A stretch of DNA of 56,612 nucleotides from Kroppenstedtia sanguinis (GTDB lineage: Bacteria > Bacillota > Bacilli > Thermoactinomycetales > DSM-45169), in contig NZ_JBNPXF010000022.1 of assembly GCF_050433445.1 (NCBI RefSeq), positions 1-56,612 of the forward strand, written 5' to 3'. Of this stretch, positions 8,285-16,949 are shown one piece after another. The stretch's first letter is position 1. Each line of letters starts with the position of its first letter. Below the pieces are notes generated by a model. The model was given only the letters and a program-made list of their open reading frames with translations, did not search any database and had not been told where the DNA came from. Made by a program: the position numbers and the translations under genes.

Positions 8285-9232
8285 TTAACCCCTGCGGATC
8301 ACTTGTGAAATCACATCGGCGGAGTGGTGTAATTTCCGGGTTTCCTCCTCGTTCAATCGCAACTCCACCACTTCCCGAACCCCATCTTGATTCAAGATGG
8401 CGGGGAGTCCGATATAGACATCCTTCAGACCGTATTCTCCCCGAGCCAGACAGGAAACGGTATGGATCGAATTTTCATCTTCCAGAAGGGCCTGGGTCAA
8501 TCGCACCAGTCCCATGCCAATGCCGTAAAAAGTCGCCCCTTTGGCTTGGATAATATGATATGCAGCATCCCGCACTTGAACGAACAAGTCATCCAGTTCC
8601 TGTTTGGAAGGCCCTTTGCCCTCCGCCAAGTATTGGCCGATGGAACGGCGACCGATATCGGTCAAGCTCCATACCGGTAGTTCCGTGTCCCCGTGTTCGC
8701 CGATGATATAAGCGTGCACATTGCGCGTATCCACTTGGTAGGCTTGTCCGAGCAAGTAGCGGAAGCGGGCGGTATCCAAAATGGTGCCGGAACCGATCAC
8801 CCGTTCCGACGGTAGGCCCGAATACTTCCAGGTAACATAGCTCAATACATCTACTGGGTTGGTCGCAACGATAAAGATCCCGTTAAAACCACTTTTCATC
8901 ACCGAGTCGATGATCGACTCAAAGATACGGGTATTTTTCTCCACCAGATCCAGGCGCGTCTCCCCAGGAGCCTGATTAGCCCCCGCCGTCAAGACAACGA
9001 TATCCGCATCCTCACAATCGGAATAGTCCCCCGCCCGAATGGTCATCGCGGACCCGGCGAAAGGAAGGCCGTGGTTTAAATCCATCGCGTCCCCCTTCGC
9101 TTTCTCCTCATTGGCGTCGATGAGGATCAGTTCATGGCACAGCCCTTTAATGAAGCAGGCGTATGCGAAACTGGAACCGACCGCTCCCGTACCCACGACG
9201 ACAATGCGCGACGTTTTGCCCGCCTTAGGCAT
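8285..9232 (-). CDS. ldh: L-lactate dehydrogenase
   Basis: This cytosolic enzyme interconverts pyruvate and L-lactate with NAD. It has the usual length of about 315 residues. The Rossmann motif GTGAVGSSFA is at the N-terminus, the substrate loop and ATNPVDVLSY are in place, and the catalytic His is in GEHGDTELPVWS. The motif set and the central GSGTILDTARFR favour LDH over malate dehydrogenase. The first ATG at 9241 touches the GGGGG ribosome site, so I prefer ATG 9232, nine bases further in. The gene stands alone; I saw no Rex or CcpA site in the spacer 9242-9569. Confidence 0.9.
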   Translation of the reverse strand: MPKAGKTSRIVVVGTGAVGSSFAYACFIKGLCHELILIDANEEKAKGDAMDLNHGLPFAGSAMTIRAGDYSDCEDADIVVLTAGANQAPGETRLDLVEKNTRIFESIIDSVMKSGFNGIFIVATNPVDVLSYVTWKYSGLPSERVIGSGTILDTARFRYLLGQAYQVDTRNVHAYIIGEHGDTELPVWSLTDIGRRSIGQYLAEGKGPSKQELDDLFVQVRDAAYHIIQAKGATFYGIGMGLVRLTQALLEDENSIHTVSCLARGEYGLKDVYIGLPAILNQDGVREVVELRLNEEETRKLHHSADVISQVIRRG

Positions 9233-9569
9233 GTGAGACATCCCCCTTCTCTAAGATCCCTACGCAATCCCTGAGTCAGTGTAACTCTTCTTCCAGTATA
9301 CCCTCTTCACATTTTTCTTCACGCATGAGATTCCAACAAAATCCTGAATTCCTTTGGAGGTTCATGGAAGTGTCCATCCCCGATCACAGAGCGATCCAAA
9401 CCGTATGTTGATTCCTATGGATAGAAGATGATTTACCAAAATCTCTGAGATCGTAAGTGCAAACCTACCGCCGGGACTTCCGTGATAGTCCGGCCAACAG
9501 GTCGCATGAATCTGAAACCATTTTTTGACACAAACAGTTTCATTTAAGTATTTTGCACTCCCCCAAAAT
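9233..9569. other. Spacer upstream of ldh, no gene seen
   Basis: This spacer of about 330 bases separates the 3' end of the amino-sugar operon from ldh. On the minus strand a TATACT at about 9295-9300 could be the -10 box of ldh, but no good -35 box is spaced for it. A weak TGAAAC/GTTTCA inverted repeat near 9512-9545 could end the sugar operon. I see no open frame with a ribosome site. Confidence 0.4.
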
Positions 9570-10580
9570 TCACCTCTCGATCTCCCGAAATGATGATTCC
9601 ATCCATTCCTGGATCTCTTTCAAACCAGCGATCGGCGAATCGCCGTAAGTCGTGTGGGCATAAACACTTGCTGCCACAGCGAAATTGACTGTCTCTTGGG
9701 ATGACAGGTTCTCAAGAACACCGTGAATCACTCCTCCGGCAAAGGCATCACCGGCTCCAATTCGATCCAATACAGGAAATCGATAAGGCTTGGAGCAGGC
9801 CATTTCGCCGTTCATCAGAACAAATCCTTTCAGGAAATGTCCATCTGACACAACCTCACGAATCGTTCCAGCTACAACTGGCAGGTTAAACGTTTCAGAG
9901 ATCTTGGGGAGGAAATCCTGCATTTGTTTTTCCCGATCCGTTTCCTTCGTTTCCCAGTTTAAAATATGGATGGCATCCTGTTCGCTGATCATGCAAATGT
10001 CAGCAAGGGATAGCATTTTCTCATACCACGGTTTGGCCTCTGCATAGCTTCCCCATAGTTTCGGTCTGAAGTTACAGTCGAAACTGACAGTTAACCCTCT
10101 TTTTTTCGCCTCAACGGCAAGAGCCACCACAATTTCGCGAACATTCGGTGTGACTGCCAGACTGATACCGCAAAAATGAATCCAGTTCGCATCCGCCAAT
10201 AGAACGTCCATTTCATACTCTTCTAACTGAGACTGACAAAACGCACTTTCCTTTCGGTTTGTATAGGTTACTTTGGAACTTCTCACCCCAAAACCTGATT
10301 CCAAAAAATACATCCCCATATACTCCCCGCCCCGCAGGATCGAGGAAGTGGAAAGGCCCAGCATGCGTAAATGCGCCAGCGCTGCATCCCCCAGCCGATT
10401 GGCCGGCAACTTGGAGATCAACCGGGTGGAATAACCGTATTTCGACAATCCACTCAGAACATTCACACCGGAACCGGAAAATAAATAATGAAGGGTCCGA
10501 CTCTGTTCCAATGTGGCGTAAGCGGGTACCTCCAATCGCATCATCACTTCACCGAATGCCAATACACTACGCACAGGCAT
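9570..10580 (-). CDS. PfkB-family 2-keto-3-deoxygluconate kinase
   Basis: This 336-residue sugar kinase has the PfkB signature DRIGAGDAFAGGVIHG near residue 270, with the catalytic Asp in GAGD, and the N-terminal substrate patch SGSGVNVLSGLSKYG. Family members in this context phosphorylate 2-keto-3-deoxygluconate to KDPG, the substrate of the aldolase encoded immediately upstream. The start overlaps the aldolase stop by 14 bases, so translation is likely coupled. It is the last gene of the PTS regulon. Fructokinase is an alternative reading. Confidence 0.75.
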   Translation of the reverse strand: MPVRSVLAFGEVMMRLEVPAYATLEQSRTLHYLFSGSGVNVLSGLSKYGYSTRLISKLPANRLGDAALAHLRMLGLSTSSILRGGEYMGMYFLESGFGVRSSKVTYTNRKESAFCQSQLEEYEMDVLLADANWIHFCGISLAVTPNVREIVVALAVEAKKRGLTVSFDCNFRPKLWGSYAEAKPWYEKMLSLADICMISEQDAIHILNWETKETDREKQMQDFLPKISETFNLPVVAGTIREVVSDGHFLKGFVLMNGEMACSKPYRFPVLDRIGAGDAFAGGVIHGVLENLSSQETVNFAVAASVYAHTTYGDSPIAGLKEIQEWMESSFREIER

Positions 10581-11310
10581 CCACCCACTTCTTCGTCAGC
10601 CTCCATAACTGTTTCACTTGTTCCACATCGGTATCCCCGGTATGGGGATCCACGATGGAAGAATAGATATGCGGAATGATTTGGGGCACCCCGGCTTGCA
10701 AAGCTATCTGCAGAATTTCACCGTAATTTGCCAAATTCAGACCCCCGGTGGGTTCCACACAGAAGTTCGCTTCCCTGCATGCCTCCGCCACTGCTTTAAA
10801 TTCCTCGACAGTTGTCAGTCCCTTCATCGGGAAAAATTTAATGGAGTTTCCCCCCATATCTTTCACCATAGCGATCGCTGTATCGATGGGGACAAGAGCG
10901 GGCGGGGACTCTTCACTTAAAGGACCGGTTGAAATGCGTACGAACCCCGGTTGACCTGAAGGCGATACCAAGGAATTGATCAGAGGGGCCTCGTGGTTTA
11001 ATGCAGCACGAGTGTATCCTACCGCTGTAAATACCTGATTGACATGAGGCGGTGGGTAGAAGCGGCAGATGTCCGCCACTTTCCGCCATTGTAAAGGATC
11101 ACCGTTACCCAATCCTAGAGACACGGACCCATGAACAACTTCATCGTATCGCTTTAAATCCTGTATCGCCTCCTCCACCGTTTTGTAGTTTTTGGCAAGC
11201 AACCCCACTAATACATGACCTTCTGCCGCTTCATCAATCTCTCTTGCATTCTGAACACGGTTTGCAAGTACATTGAAGCAGACGCGGTGTTTATAGAAAT
11301 TCAGCCCCAT
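10567..11310 (-). CDS. KDPG aldolase of the DagF/DgaF type
   Basis: This 247-residue protein matches the DagF-type 2-dehydro-3-deoxyphosphogluconate aldolases of glucosaminate pathways, which differ from the classical Eda family. Visible conserved segments are GHVLVGLLAKNY, SVSLGLGNGDP, GGNSIKFFPMKGL (with a Lys suited to Schiff-base formation) and EPTGGLNLANYGEI. The reaction yields pyruvate and glyceraldehyde-3-phosphate. It lies between the DgaE-like lyase, 15 bases away, and the kinase that overlaps it. That gene order is the one seen in glucosaminate operons. Confidence 0.8.
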   Translation of the reverse strand: MGLNFYKHRVCFNVLANRVQNAREIDEAAEGHVLVGLLAKNYKTVEEAIQDLKRYDEVVHGSVSLGLGNGDPLQWRKVADICRFYPPPHVNQVFTAVGYTRAALNHEAPLINSLVSPSGQPGFVRISTGPLSEESPPALVPIDTAIAMVKDMGGNSIKFFPMKGLTTVEEFKAVAEACREANFCVEPTGGLNLANYGEILQIALQAGVPQIIPHIYSSIVDPHTGDTDVEQVKQLWRLTKKWVDACA

Positions 11311-11325
11311 TGGCGTACGCCCCCT

Positions 11326-12423
11326 TCAAGAAGTAACACTCAGTATTTGTTGGAGTTTGCCCACAATGATCTCCATATCTCCATCTTTCAAGGGACGGGG
11401 ATCTATATCGATATATCCGGCGTTGGCCTCATAGTCACGTGTATACACGGCGATTTCACCGCTTTTCAGAAGTTCTGCCACCTCTTTGGCCGAATAGGTC
11501 ACAGGAGACTGAATATAGACACGACCACGAATGATCCGACGCCCGGCTTCGTCCTGCTGAATCGCTACCTTTACACCCTCCATGTCGTTCAAGGTTTCTA
11601 ACTGTTTCAACAGAGATCGTTGGGATTCAAGGGATGGGGTTTGCTTCTTGTAATTTTCCAGTGCTTGCAACAGCCCAAAGATCGTCTCTTTGCCCACTTT
11701 CATCCCCCGACCGATTCCGGACAACTGCTTTTCGATATATTGTATGAACTCTTTTTTCCCGGCGACGATTCCGGAGGTGGGGCCTGCAATCGCTTTCGCT
11801 CCGCTACAGATGACGACATCCGCCAGTGCAGGATATGGGGAGAAGTCTTCTTCTGCAGCAGCGTCTACAATCAATGGCAGATCATACTGTCTGCAAAGGG
11901 CTTTGACTTGCTCCAGGGAGGGCATGTTTTTTTGTACACAGTGATGGGATTTTACATATAGAACAGCCACTGTCCTCCCGGTGATCGCTGCTTCCAGTTG
12001 CTCCACACGACATCCATTGGCATAACCGGCTTCCTTTAATCGTCCTCCACCGAGACGAACCATCGTTTCCACTGGCGCGCCAAAGTCCACATGGTGTCCT
12101 TTGAGAATAACAATTTCATGGGGCTTCTCCTCGGCCACTTCGTACAGATTGTCTATGGCTCTCAGGTCATCCTTGGCAATCAACCCGGCCACGGTCAGGG
12201 CGATCCCTCCCGCCGCACAGTTGACGATGAGAGCCCTTTCCGCTCCGAACCATGCAGCGGCATAATCCCCCGCCTTTTTCATCAAATCAGCCATTTCAAA
12301 GTACTGTTGTCCCCCTTGTCCCATGGCATCCACTACAGAATCCGCCAAGGTGGAAACTCCCAACACCGTCATTCTCCCGCTGGCATTAATCACTCTGCGC
12401 AGACCCAGTCCTTCAAAGTTCAA
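11326..12423 (-). CDS. DgaE-like PLP-dependent ammonia lyase
   Basis: This 365-residue protein belongs to the SelA-like fold-type I PLP enzymes. In the DgaE group they convert D-glucosaminate-6-phosphate to 2-keto-3-deoxygluconate-6-phosphate plus ammonia. The probable PLP lysine is in CSGAKAIAGPTSGIV, preceded by PLIVDAAAEEDF, whose Asp would contact the pyridine nitrogen. An N-terminal INASGRMTVLGVS is typical of the group. It overlaps the amidohydrolase start by 11 bases. The downstream aldolase would take its product, which supports the assignment more strongly than sequence alone. Confidence 0.75.
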   Translation of the reverse strand: MNFEGLGLRRVINASGRMTVLGVSTLADSVVDAMGQGGQQYFEMADLMKKAGDYAAAWFGAERALIVNCAAGGIALTVAGLIAKDDLRAIDNLYEVAEEKPHEIVILKGHHVDFGAPVETMVRLGGGRLKEAGYANGCRVEQLEAAITGRTVAVLYVKSHHCVQKNMPSLEQVKALCRQYDLPLIVDAAAEEDFSPYPALADVVICSGAKAIAGPTSGIVAGKKEFIQYIEKQLSGIGRGMKVGKETIFGLLQALENYKKQTPSLESQRSLLKQLETLNDMEGVKVAIQQDEAGRRIIRGRVYIQSPVTYSAKEVAELLKSGEIAVYTRDYEANAGYIDIDPRPLKDGDMEIIVGKLQQILSVTS

Positions 12424-13522
12424 TATATTCCCCCCTCAGCACAACCCCTTTGGGTGATATTTTTTGATGATAGGTTACCGATTCCCCAAGTGAGTCCGTC
12501 AGCACATGTTCACCCTCATCGACTGTAAATAGAGTCAAATCGGCAACCATCCCTTTTTTCAGTCGGCCTGATTGTCCTTTATACAACAGGTTCGCCGGTG
12601 CGTCTGTTACAGCGTCTATGACGGTTTCCAGGTCATAGCCCAAGTATAGGAACTTGGTCAGTGTGGTGGCCATGTCATAGACCGGGCCCTTTTCTTGATT
12701 GCGCTTGTACAAATCCGTGCTGATCGTATGAAAAGGAACCCCCTCTGCTTTGGCTTTTCTGGCGACAGCAAAGGAAAAGCTGTCCGTTCCGTGTCCGATG
12801 TCAAACAGCACACCCCGACTCAATGCTTCACGGCATGGCTGGATCGGTGCATGGAGACCGGGAAAGAGTCCATTTCGAAACAAATGGTTATCTTTACCGT
12901 GAAAACAGTGGGTGACGATATCCCCGGCCCTTAACTCTGCCAAAATGTCCCCGAGCATGGGCGGCCCATTCCCGATATGAACCATCAGCGGCAAATGGAG
13001 TTCATCCGCATATCTCTTAGCTATTTTCAAGGGTTGAATCCCTTGCTTGCCCACGACTGAGGAACTGATCCGTGCCTTGAGGCCAATGATGAAATGGGGA
13101 TATTTTTCACAGGCCCTCTTTAAACCGGGAAAGGACAAATGGTTCAGATCACTTAATTCATCCACTCTCCCCAAACCGGTTTTGGAAACATTTAAAAAAG
13201 CGAGTACACGGGTTTTACACTCTTTGCTTTCCTCATAAAACTCATCGATATCTTCATACCCGCTGCTTCCAGCATCCACAACAGTGGTGACACCAGTTTG
13301 GTAACCGATTTCATCTCCATAGGCACAGTAGGGAGGAAATTTGGAAAAGGCATGGGTATGCAGATCGATCCATCCCCTGGACACATACACCTCTCCATGG
13401 AGATCGATCTCATTTGAACCATCATGTTGGAGATGCTCCCCCACCTCGTAAATCCTACCCTCTTGGATCGCAAGATCCTGGACGGATCCATCTGTAAGTT
13501 TGGCCCCTTTGAAGATCAGCAC
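12413..13522 (-). CDS. Amidohydrolase/deacetylase, COG3964-like
   Basis: This 369-residue metal-dependent amidohydrolase carries the binuclear-centre ligands in order: WIDLHTHAF (HxH), a Lys in FIIGLKARISS suited to carboxylation, MVHIGNGPP, IVTHCFHGKDN and an Asp in TISTDLY. This subgroup is often misnamed dihydroorotase. In this operon a deacetylase acting on an N-acetylated amino-sugar acid, just ahead of the ammonia lyase, is the sensible role, but no substrate can be read from sequence. Its start overlaps the MupG-like gene stop by seven bases. Confidence 0.75.
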   Translation of the reverse strand: MLIFKGAKLTDGSVQDLAIQEGRIYEVGEHLQHDGSNEIDLHGEVYVSRGWIDLHTHAFSKFPPYCAYGDEIGYQTGVTTVVDAGSSGYEDIDEFYEESKECKTRVLAFLNVSKTGLGRVDELSDLNHLSFPGLKRACEKYPHFIIGLKARISSSVVGKQGIQPLKIAKRYADELHLPLMVHIGNGPPMLGDILAELRAGDIVTHCFHGKDNHLFRNGLFPGLHAPIQPCREALSRGVLFDIGHGTDSFSFAVARKAKAEGVPFHTISTDLYKRNQEKGPVYDMATTLTKFLYLGYDLETVIDAVTDAPANLLYKGQSGRLKKGMVADLTLFTVDEGEHVLTDSLGESVTYHQKISPKGVVLRGEYIEL

Positions 13523-14622
13523 TGTGTATCGTCATCCCATTCCTTCAGCAAAAAGGTTCCCCAGGGATGAATATAATCCAGTAAAAACAACTCCTCCGCT
13601 ACCACTTGGCCCACGGGATTTTTTCGTTCGTCCATAGGCATTTCTTTTAAAATGACTTGCAATTCTCCTTTGTACTTTCCAAACTGGTTATTTCCGATGA
13701 AAACATCCCCTCTGGATTGTGGCTGACTGGTCCGTACCGGGAAATCTTCATCTTTATATTTTACTCTGACATTTGTGGAGCGAATCATATATTCACTGAT
13801 ATCCCCCCGGCGGAGGTGAGATTCATTCAGAGACACGTGTTTCTCCAATGCAGTGGCCTCAGGATGCCATTTGATTTTCAATTCCAAAGCGGATCGATTC
13901 AGTTGACTGAGGGATTCCAGCTCTTGATCACTGGCATAAGCATTACCAATGATGATATCGTCGATCACTCCAGTCGCCCATAGATGCTTCACCTGGACAT
14001 CGATCGGTAGCTGACGATGTTGTTCCAGGGTGCACAACCCGTCATTGATATTCCAAGGGCCGATCCTACCGGATGGTGAAGTGACAAATGCCGCCGTCCG
14101 AATCCCCTGTTTTTTGAACCGTTGACTGCATCGGATAAAAAAATCATAGGGTAAACCGGTATATTGCTGGGGATAAAAATTGTGGCACCCCATCAGTTTG
14201 GCTTTGTTCGGCTGGTGGGACAAAATGTTTTCCAAGTAATGAACATCATTGCTCATGTTTAATTCCATTGCCAGACCGTAGGGATTGTGTGTCATTTGTG
14301 CTTCTTTCAGACCATCAAACCCTACATCCAAACGGATCCCGTCTGCACCCAGATCGGAGAAGAAACGAAGGTTATCATAACGGATGCCCAGTTGGTCCAA
14401 TACCGGAGGTGCCACATCCAGAATCACCTCCATCCCCAGGCCTTTGGCATGGGTGATCAGCTCCCTGAACTCATCGATAATCTCCTCCTTGGGACGATGG
14501 ACGGACAGCAGACAGGTGAAGACCCGTTCAAATCCATACCGACTCGCCTGGGTCAAATAAGCGAGATCCCGTTCCTTGGTACTATGTTCAGGATAAATGG
14601 AAACCCCGAGTTTACGTTCCAT
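13516..14622 (-). CDS. MupG-like (DUF871) 6-phospho-glycosidase
   Basis: This 368-residue protein has the TIM-barrel-plus-C-terminal-domain layout of DUF871. The barrel begins KLGVSIYPEHS and includes LGADGIRLDVGFDG and MGCHNFYPQQYTGLPYDFF. The founding characterised member, MupG, cleaves the glycosidic bond of a 6-phosphorylated MurNAc-GlcNAc disaccharide delivered by a PTS. Here the gene follows a lactose-family PTS, so cleavage of a phosphorylated disaccharide in the cytosol is likely. The exact sugar is not determined. I chose ATG 14622, which follows GGGAGG; it overlaps the end of the upstream small membrane protein by 11 bases. Confidence 0.8.
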   Translation of the reverse strand: MERKLGVSIYPEHSTKERDLAYLTQASRYGFERVFTCLLSVHRPKEEIIDEFRELITHAKGLGMEVILDVAPPVLDQLGIRYDNLRFFSDLGADGIRLDVGFDGLKEAQMTHNPYGLAMELNMSNDVHYLENILSHQPNKAKLMGCHNFYPQQYTGLPYDFFIRCSQRFKKQGIRTAAFVTSPSGRIGPWNINDGLCTLEQHRQLPIDVQVKHLWATGVIDDIIIGNAYASDQELESLSQLNRSALELKIKWHPEATALEKHVSLNESHLRRGDISEYMIRSTNVRVKYKDEDFPVRTSQPQSRGDVFIGNNQFGKYKGELQVILKEMPMDERKNPVGQVVAEELFLLDYIHPWGTFLLKEWDDDTQC

Positions 14623-14884
14623 TTTTTGTTTCCTCCCTCTGAATGGACTGAGTGACATGTAAACGGAATTTGGCCGATAAAAATGTGGCAGAAACCACCG
14701 TCGGCACGACCACAATCGGTAGAAACTGTGCATCTAACATCACAAATACAAGAATCGATATGGCGATCATCCCTATGGCCATCCCCATCAACCTTAGCAG
14801 AGACCATCGTTTCATCCATGGAGAGTGATGAGCGAGATATTGGCTGATGACAAATGCAATCAAGGCACTAATCATCTCAACCAT
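14612..14884 (-). CDS. Small membrane protein inside the PTS operon
   Basis: This 90-residue protein has two to three hydrophobic segments: residues about 5-20, 31-52 and 55-70. It overlaps the EIIC stop by eight bases and the MupG-like start by 11 bases. That tight packing suggests a real, translationally coupled gene. I do not recognise the family. It could be an accessory subunit of the PTS permease or a membrane anchor. Nothing in the sequence decides between these. Confidence 0.6.
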   Translation of the reverse strand: MVEMISALIAFVISQYLAHHSPWMKRWSLLRLMGMAIGMIAISILVFVMLDAQFLPIVVVPTVVSATFLSAKFRLHVTQSIQREETKNGT

Positions 14885-16169
14885 GGTTCTCTTGTTCCCC
14901 TCGCAAAATCTGTTTTTCGTAAACTTTGAAGAAGGGATAGTAGATCATCAGTGCGATGATGAAGTTAACCACCACCAGAATCCCCGCAGCAATCGTCCAG
15001 TCGGTACTGATCACAGCGGCAATAGGCGAAAACACTGTAAATGGAAGCTTTGCCATCATCAGCGGAATCAAGCCTGACACTGTGGTTAAGTAGGCAATCG
15101 TCGTCAATACAACAGGTGTGAGTACAAAGGGAATGATAAGAATGGGATTCATGACAATCGGTGCACCAAAAATAATCGGTTCATTAATATTAAACAGCCC
15201 TGGGACAAAAGCCAGACGTCCTAGTTCCTTTAAAAACTTGGCCTTGGAGAACATAAAGAGAACTACTAATGCCAATGTCGAACCGGATCCACCCAGCCAT
15301 ACAAACCACTGGATAAATTGTTCCGTAAACAAGTTCGGCAATGCATAGGCATCGGCGGTCTCTGCAAATTGTTCCATATTCTCCAAAATAGCCGCATCCC
15401 ACATCGGGCGGATGATGGGACCTAATACAGCAGGACCGTGAATACCAAATGACCAGAAAAATACAATCAAAAACACCGTTAATAAACCACCCAGCAAACT
15501 GTTCCCTACCAATACGGACTTCAAGGGGGAAATGAGGAAAGTGATCATGGAGTTGAGATCAAATCCGATTCCATAACGGATCCCCCAGAACAGGAGGATA
15601 ATAGCTAAGGCAGGTAGCAAAGCACTGAAGGAGTTGGCCACCGCTGGCGGAACACTCTCCGGTAATTTAATGGAAATGTTGTGTTTGATCATGCGGTGAT
15701 AAATCTCAACTGCGATCAGAGAAGTGACAATCGCACCAAATAACGAAGTGGCACTTAAATCTCCGATGGATAAATACTTCCCCGCCTCGATGACTCCCTC
15801 GACGGATTCATTCACTTGAACAGGCACCACAGAAGAAATCAAGAAGGCGATCACCGATAGCAACCCGGCACTCAATGGATTGAGCTGATAGGAGGTTGCC
15901 AATGAGGCTCCCACCCCAAAGGCGGCATACAGAGCCATCATCCCCACCGTAAATCGAAAGGGGACATCCAGAACTTCTCGATAGGGTTCAACCCATTCGT
16001 TGTAACCTTCAATAGGAACATTTAAAAAAATGACAAAAAAGGAGCCGACAATTGTTAAAGGCAATGTCGATAAGATCCCATTTCGAACCGCCAGCAAATG
16101 TCGCTGAGCGGCAATCTTTTGTGTAATCGGCATCACTTTGCTTTCCATAAAAGCCATAAATGCATTCAT
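14877..16169 (-). CDS. PTS EIIC permease, lactose/cellobiose family
   Basis: This 430-residue integral membrane transporter is the EIIC of a phosphoenolpyruvate-dependent sugar PTS. About ten hydrophobic segments are visible, with the family features GILSTLPLTIVGSFFVIFLN near the N-terminus, FGIHGPAVLGPIIRPMWDA in the middle, and FNINEPIIFGAPIVMNP, the sugar-binding loop of CelB/LicC-type permeases. It moves the sugar across the membrane while EIIB phosphorylates it. The gene lies 26 bases downstream of EIIB. The imported sugar is inferred from the catabolic genes to be a beta-linked amino-sugar compound. Confidence 0.9.
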   Translation of the reverse strand: MNAFMAFMESKVMPITQKIAAQRHLLAVRNGILSTLPLTIVGSFFVIFLNVPIEGYNEWVEPYREVLDVPFRFTVGMMALYAAFGVGASLATSYQLNPLSAGLLSVIAFLISSVVPVQVNESVEGVIEAGKYLSIGDLSATSLFGAIVTSLIAVEIYHRMIKHNISIKLPESVPPAVANSFSALLPALAIILLFWGIRYGIGFDLNSMITFLISPLKSVLVGNSLLGGLLTVFLIVFFWSFGIHGPAVLGPIIRPMWDAAILENMEQFAETADAYALPNLFTEQFIQWFVWLGGSGSTLALVVLFMFSKAKFLKELGRLAFVPGLFNINEPIIFGAPIVMNPILIIPFVLTPVVLTTIAYLTTVSGLIPLMMAKLPFTVFSPIAAVISTDWTIAAGILVVVNFIIALMIYYPFFKVYEKQILRGEQENHG

Positions 16170-16195
16170 GCTGTTTCTCTCCTTCCCAAACCCTT

Positions 16196-16519
16196 TTACT
16201 GGGACGATGCCTCCGAAAGCAATTGTTCAGCTTGCTTTAAAACAGCGTCACCGTTACACATTCCATAGTCAACCGGGTTGATCACTGCTACGGGAACATG
16301 GTAATGGGAGGCGAACTCTTTCATCGAGGCGAGCAAATATTTGACTTGCGGCCCGATCAGCAACACATGGGTATCTGCCATTTCTTCTTTGGCTTTTCCG
16401 GTGTCCACCGCCTTGATTCGATAGCTCTTACCTTGTTCTTTGGCCACTTTCTCCATTTTTTTCACCAACATGCTCGTCGACATTCCTGCAGAACAACACA
16501 GTAAAATGTTTTTCATCAT
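16196..16519 (-). CDS. PTS EIIB, lactose/cellobiose family
   Basis: This is a 107-residue cytosolic phosphotransfer protein. The phosphocysteine lies in LLCCSAGMSTSMLVKKM at about residues 6-22, the standard P-loop of the CelA/LicB type. It takes phosphate from the EIIA encoded 12 bases upstream and passes it to the sugar bound by EIIC. Two adjacent ATG codons follow AAGGAG; the first is used here. Confidence 0.92.
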   Translation of the reverse strand: MMKNILLCCSAGMSTSMLVKKMEKVAKEQGKSYRIKAVDTGKAKEEMADTHVLLIGPQVKYLLASMKEFASHYHVPVAVINPVDYGMCNGDAVLKQAEQLLSEASSQ

Positions 16520-16530
16520 TCAGTCTCCTT

Positions 16531-16845
16531 TTATTTGTTTTTGATTTCGCGATACAGATGAACAAATTCTGTCGCCAGTTCTTTGATGGTCACGGCGTTC
16601 ATCAAATGATCCTGGGCATGAACCAGGATGAGATTGACTTTCGTTTCGTCTCCTTCTGCTTCTTTCTGTATCAGATCCATGTGGATGCGATGTGCCGTCG
16701 ATATTTCCTGTTCAGCTTGATCTAGACTTGTCTCCGCCGCTTCGACATCCCCTTTTCTAGCAAAGGCAATCGCCTCTAGAGCTGCACTGCGTGCATTACC
16801 CCCATGCAGGATCAGCTGAAACGCAATAGGCATTTGTTCCTCCAA
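16531..16845 (-). CDS. PTS EIIA, lactose/cellobiose family
   Basis: This is a 104-residue helical, trimer-forming phosphocarrier of the LicA/CelC type. The active His is in LILVHAQDHLMNA near residue 80, and the N-terminal IAFQLILHGGNARSAA is conserved. It receives phosphate from HPr. I keep the TTG start at 16845, which follows AGGAGGAG by five bases and gives an N-terminus like LicA; ATG 16833 with its own GGAGGA is an alternative. It is the first structural gene of the operon, downstream of the PRD regulator. Confidence 0.9.
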   Translation of the reverse strand: MEEQMPIAFQLILHGGNARSAALEAIAFARKGDVEAAETSLDQAEQEISTAHRIHMDLIQKEAEGDETKVNLILVHAQDHLMNAVTIKELATEFVHLYREIKNK

Positions 16846-16920
16846 TGGTTCTCCTCCTATGATTCAATATGTATATCTTAAGAACGATCATATCGAATAC
16901 TTCCATGCACCTAAACACAA

Positions 16921-16949
16921 AAAACTTCCGTTAGGTAACGGAAGTTTTT
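16921..16949 (-). terminator. Terminator overlapping the end of the PRD regulator gene
   Basis: AAAACTTCCGTTA at 16921-16933 pairs with TAACGGAAGTTTT at 16936-16948 and is flanked by A and T runs, so it can work on either strand. The regulator stop codon at 16931-16933 lies inside the stem. The hairpin separates the regulator from the PTS genes. It would make the PTS operon depend on its own promoter or on read-through. Confidence 0.75.

Noticed and set aside
9233..9569. Rex or CcpA (cre) sites before ldh.
   Set aside because: No sequence close to TTGTGAA-N4-TTCACAA or to the cre consensus was found.
16846..16930. Sigma-54 promoter for the PTS operon, suggested by rpoN in the same window.
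   Set aside because: No -24/-12 GG...GC pair with the right spacing is visible, and the regulator is of the LicR type, which does not have a sigma-54 activator domain.
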